A stretch of 64,000 bases of DNA from assembly GCA_021234155.1 (NCBI GenBank), contig JAJEKV010000014.1:13318494-13382493 (forward strand), given 5' to 3'. Positions 62,310-64,000 of this stretch are shown here, piece after piece. Made by a program: the position numbers and the translations under genes. Source of the stretch: Isoetes taiwanensis (lineage: Eukaryota > Streptophyta > Lycopodiopsida > Isoetales > Isoetaceae). Under the pieces are notes generated by a model, which had not been told where the DNA came from, did no database searches, and saw only the letters and a program-made list of their open reading frames with translations. The first letter of the stretch is position 1. Each line of letters begins with the position of its first letter.

Positions 62310-63066
62310 CATTCTATTTTATACCTGGCGCGCCGACGACAGGGCCCACCATGCCGTGACGTGTAAGAGGACGCTTAAAAACCTTTGGGGCCATATACAA
62401 GTTCGGCCATGTCTACGCCAGGCTTATGTACAGAGCACGGGGTGGGGCTTTGTCCCTACTCCACACCTCGGCTGTACCTCTCGCCTTCCTTGCGCCGGCT
62501 CTCCATTGCTTTTCCTTCTTGGGTTCAATGATGTTGAAGACTTCCGTCGCTCTTTTTCATGGTTATGTCGAGTACAGGCTGCTGGTTTTGAGCACCACAA
62601 CTACACGGAATAGTTGCTCCATGGCGTCCTCGGTAGGTGAATCTTTGTCCCTGCTTCAAATGTATTTGATTTGCTTGTTTTTGATCGGTTTTTCGGATTT
62701 AAGCTCCGTTCGGCGCTTTTATGATTTGGGATTCTTTCCTTACTTGGGCCACATTATTGTTCACGGCAGATTGATTTGGTCCTTTCGTCAGCAATTCATA
62801 CAGTACCCAGAGTTTGGAGCCTCCCACCGTACAAGGCCATGGCGCTTTGGGCTGGAAATGATATGGGGCCGAGGCTCCTAAATATTTCTTCTTCGCCCCA
62901 ATTATCTTTCTTGGATTGGTTCCACTTTCATCTACGTTCTCTTTTTTTAGCAAGAAGGGCATAAATGTGGGTTGAAATCTTTCAAAGCCGTAATTATGTG
63001 GAAGTGGAAGCAAGGAGGTTTCCTAAAAATTGATCAACAGTAGTTCCTGCATGCCATATTCTTAAA
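62310..63066 (+). promoter_or_regulatory. Candidate promoter, 5' UTR exon and 5' UTR intron of the right-hand gene
   Basis: A TATA-like TATTTTATA (62315-62323) follows a short CpG-rich stretch. A donor, CTCG then GTAGGT (intron start 62633), and a strong acceptor, a T-tract ending TTTTTTTAG (62950), define a T-rich intron of 318 nt wholly in front of the start codon. A UTR intron is common in plant genes. The overlapping 151-codon frame at 62426-62881 crosses this intron and lacks conserved motifs, so I treat it as non-coding. Confidence 0.4.
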
Positions 63067-64000
63067 ATGCCGGTTGAACCTCAGCTCAAGGTGAATGTGC
63101 ATGCTCGAAAGGCTGGATTAAAGAGACTTTCAGCCAGGGCAAATGCAGGACCAACGACGCCGGAAACCAAATCGTGGGGTGGCACACTAATTTCTCGACT
63201 GCTGGCGAATGGCGGTCTGTGACATTAAGAGATGTCGTGTTCAAATAGAAAGGGGCTTTCTCGAAGGAAAGGATTTGACGGATTGAAGCAACATTTGGGT
63301 TTGGAACATCTATTGGTTTTAGAGGTTTTGAAGGTCTTATAACTTAGGATGGGATTTCCAGAATGGAGATCTGGGGGATTGCAACAGCTTCGTTTATGGC
63401 TCAACCTTCCTGTTGCAGGCCTGTGTTATGAGGTTGAAAAAGGTGCATTTTGGTGGAAACCTTGGGGCCCAAGGCCAAAAGATCTTGATCAAGCTGTGGT
63501 TCTTGCTCGCAATGCATTAAGAAGCTACCCTATACTGGTTCCTGTTTACAGTCATTGTTATATCCCGTCTTCCCCTGTCCTAGCTGGGAATCCCATGTTT
63601 TTTGTGTATCAGAAGGAAGCTTTTTGTTGCAATTGTGATATAGGGGAATTCTTCCTTAGGCAGATGCCATTTTTTCAGAATCAGGAACCTCCATTCAGCT
63701 TGCCAGATCACAAGGATGGTTTTGAGCATGATAAAGATTGTAGAGATGAAAGGTACTCGGTCAGCAGCTCATTGCAGGATTGTTCAAGGCATTTCCAGCA
63801 TGTAGATGAAATTCCCTATGGCCAATTTGTTGGCTTTCAGCAACAATGTCAGGAATGTAAAGGTGATGGAGTTAAGTTATCAAATTCTGAAGATTCTAAA
63901 TGGGAACATGAAGGCCCACAAAAGCACATGGAGTCTTGGGGTCGGAACTTAGATGCTCTAGCTAGAAGTTCAGAAGGTATCTTAAAGAGTGTTGGTGTCT
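63067..64000 (+). CDS. Conserved plant protein of unknown function with SMI1/KNR4-like signature, partial, one broken segment
   Basis: Two clean blocks share one frame. The first (63067-63219) starts MPVEP and includes HARKAGLKRLSARA, a common N-terminus of an uncharacterised plant family. The second begins at 63349 (MGFPEWRSGG) and stays open to the window edge (217 codons). It contains AFWWKPWGPRPKDLDQA and YIPSSPVLAGNPMFFVYQ; the 'P-Y-H-YIP--P--AGNP-F-V' pattern is shared with bacterial SMI1/KNR4 (SUKH)-like proteins. Between the blocks, stops occur in this frame. The expected 'E--FGF-FPPDL' segment instead appears as RIEATFGF in another frame (about 63281-63304), so the break looks like two compensating indels. 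No good intron explains it. Either the gene is damaged or the sequence has errors here. The family match is from memory; function is unknown. Confidence 0.65.

Noticed and set aside
62426-62881. Plus-strand frame of 151 codons in front of the right-hand gene
   Set aside because: It spans a good donor (62633) inside a likely 5' UTR intron and shows no conserved motif.

Overview
This is plant nuclear DNA. The window is mostly decayed transposable elements and AT-rich spacer. It holds one complete multi-exon gene (an RIN4/NOI-domain immune regulator, minus strand, about 18.1-19.8 kb) and the 5' part of a second gene that runs off the right edge (plus strand, from about 63.07 kb). GT-AG introns, plant-type gypsy, LINE and L1 elements, and the RIN4 family itself identify a land plant. 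The low gene density and heavy load of old LINEs suggest a large, repeat-rich genome such as a gymnosperm, but I cannot name the species from the sequence.

Layout. 0-5.4 kb: a diverged direct duplication of about 1.65 kb separated by about 2 kb, the second copy ending in a roughly 300-bp (AT)n tract. 5.7-7.1 kb: GATC-rich imperfect repeats, a tRNA-like SINE head, and a degenerate array rich in TTCTAGAA. 7.1-11.5 kb: unrecognised spacer. 11.5-15.9 kb: a minus-strand LINE with recognisable endonuclease and reverse transcriptase. 18.1-20.1 kb: the RIN4 gene and its likely promoter. 20.5-30.2 kb: short tandem and dispersed repeats, retroelement 3' ends and another LINE fragment. 30.2-47 kb: a nested block in which a Ty3/gypsy element with two LTRs of about 2.4-2.5 kb sits inside a second LINE, and a MITE-like element sits in the 5' half of that LINE. 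47-49 kb: gag-protease remains of another gypsy element. 50.5-54.5 kb: a minus-strand L1-type LINE with endonuclease, reverse transcriptase (YADD) and an A-rich tail. 55-62.3 kb: little that I recognise. 62.3-64 kb: promoter, candidate 5' UTR intron and start of the right-hand gene.

The RIN4 gene has intact frames and good splice sites, and the right-hand gene has a long clean frame after one broken stretch. The repeats are full of short insertions and deletions. Many of these breaks fall where one copy reads CG and the other suggests CAG or CTG. That pattern could be ordinary decay, or base-calling error at methylated CHG sites in a long-read assembly; it should be resolved before calling anything here a pseudogene.
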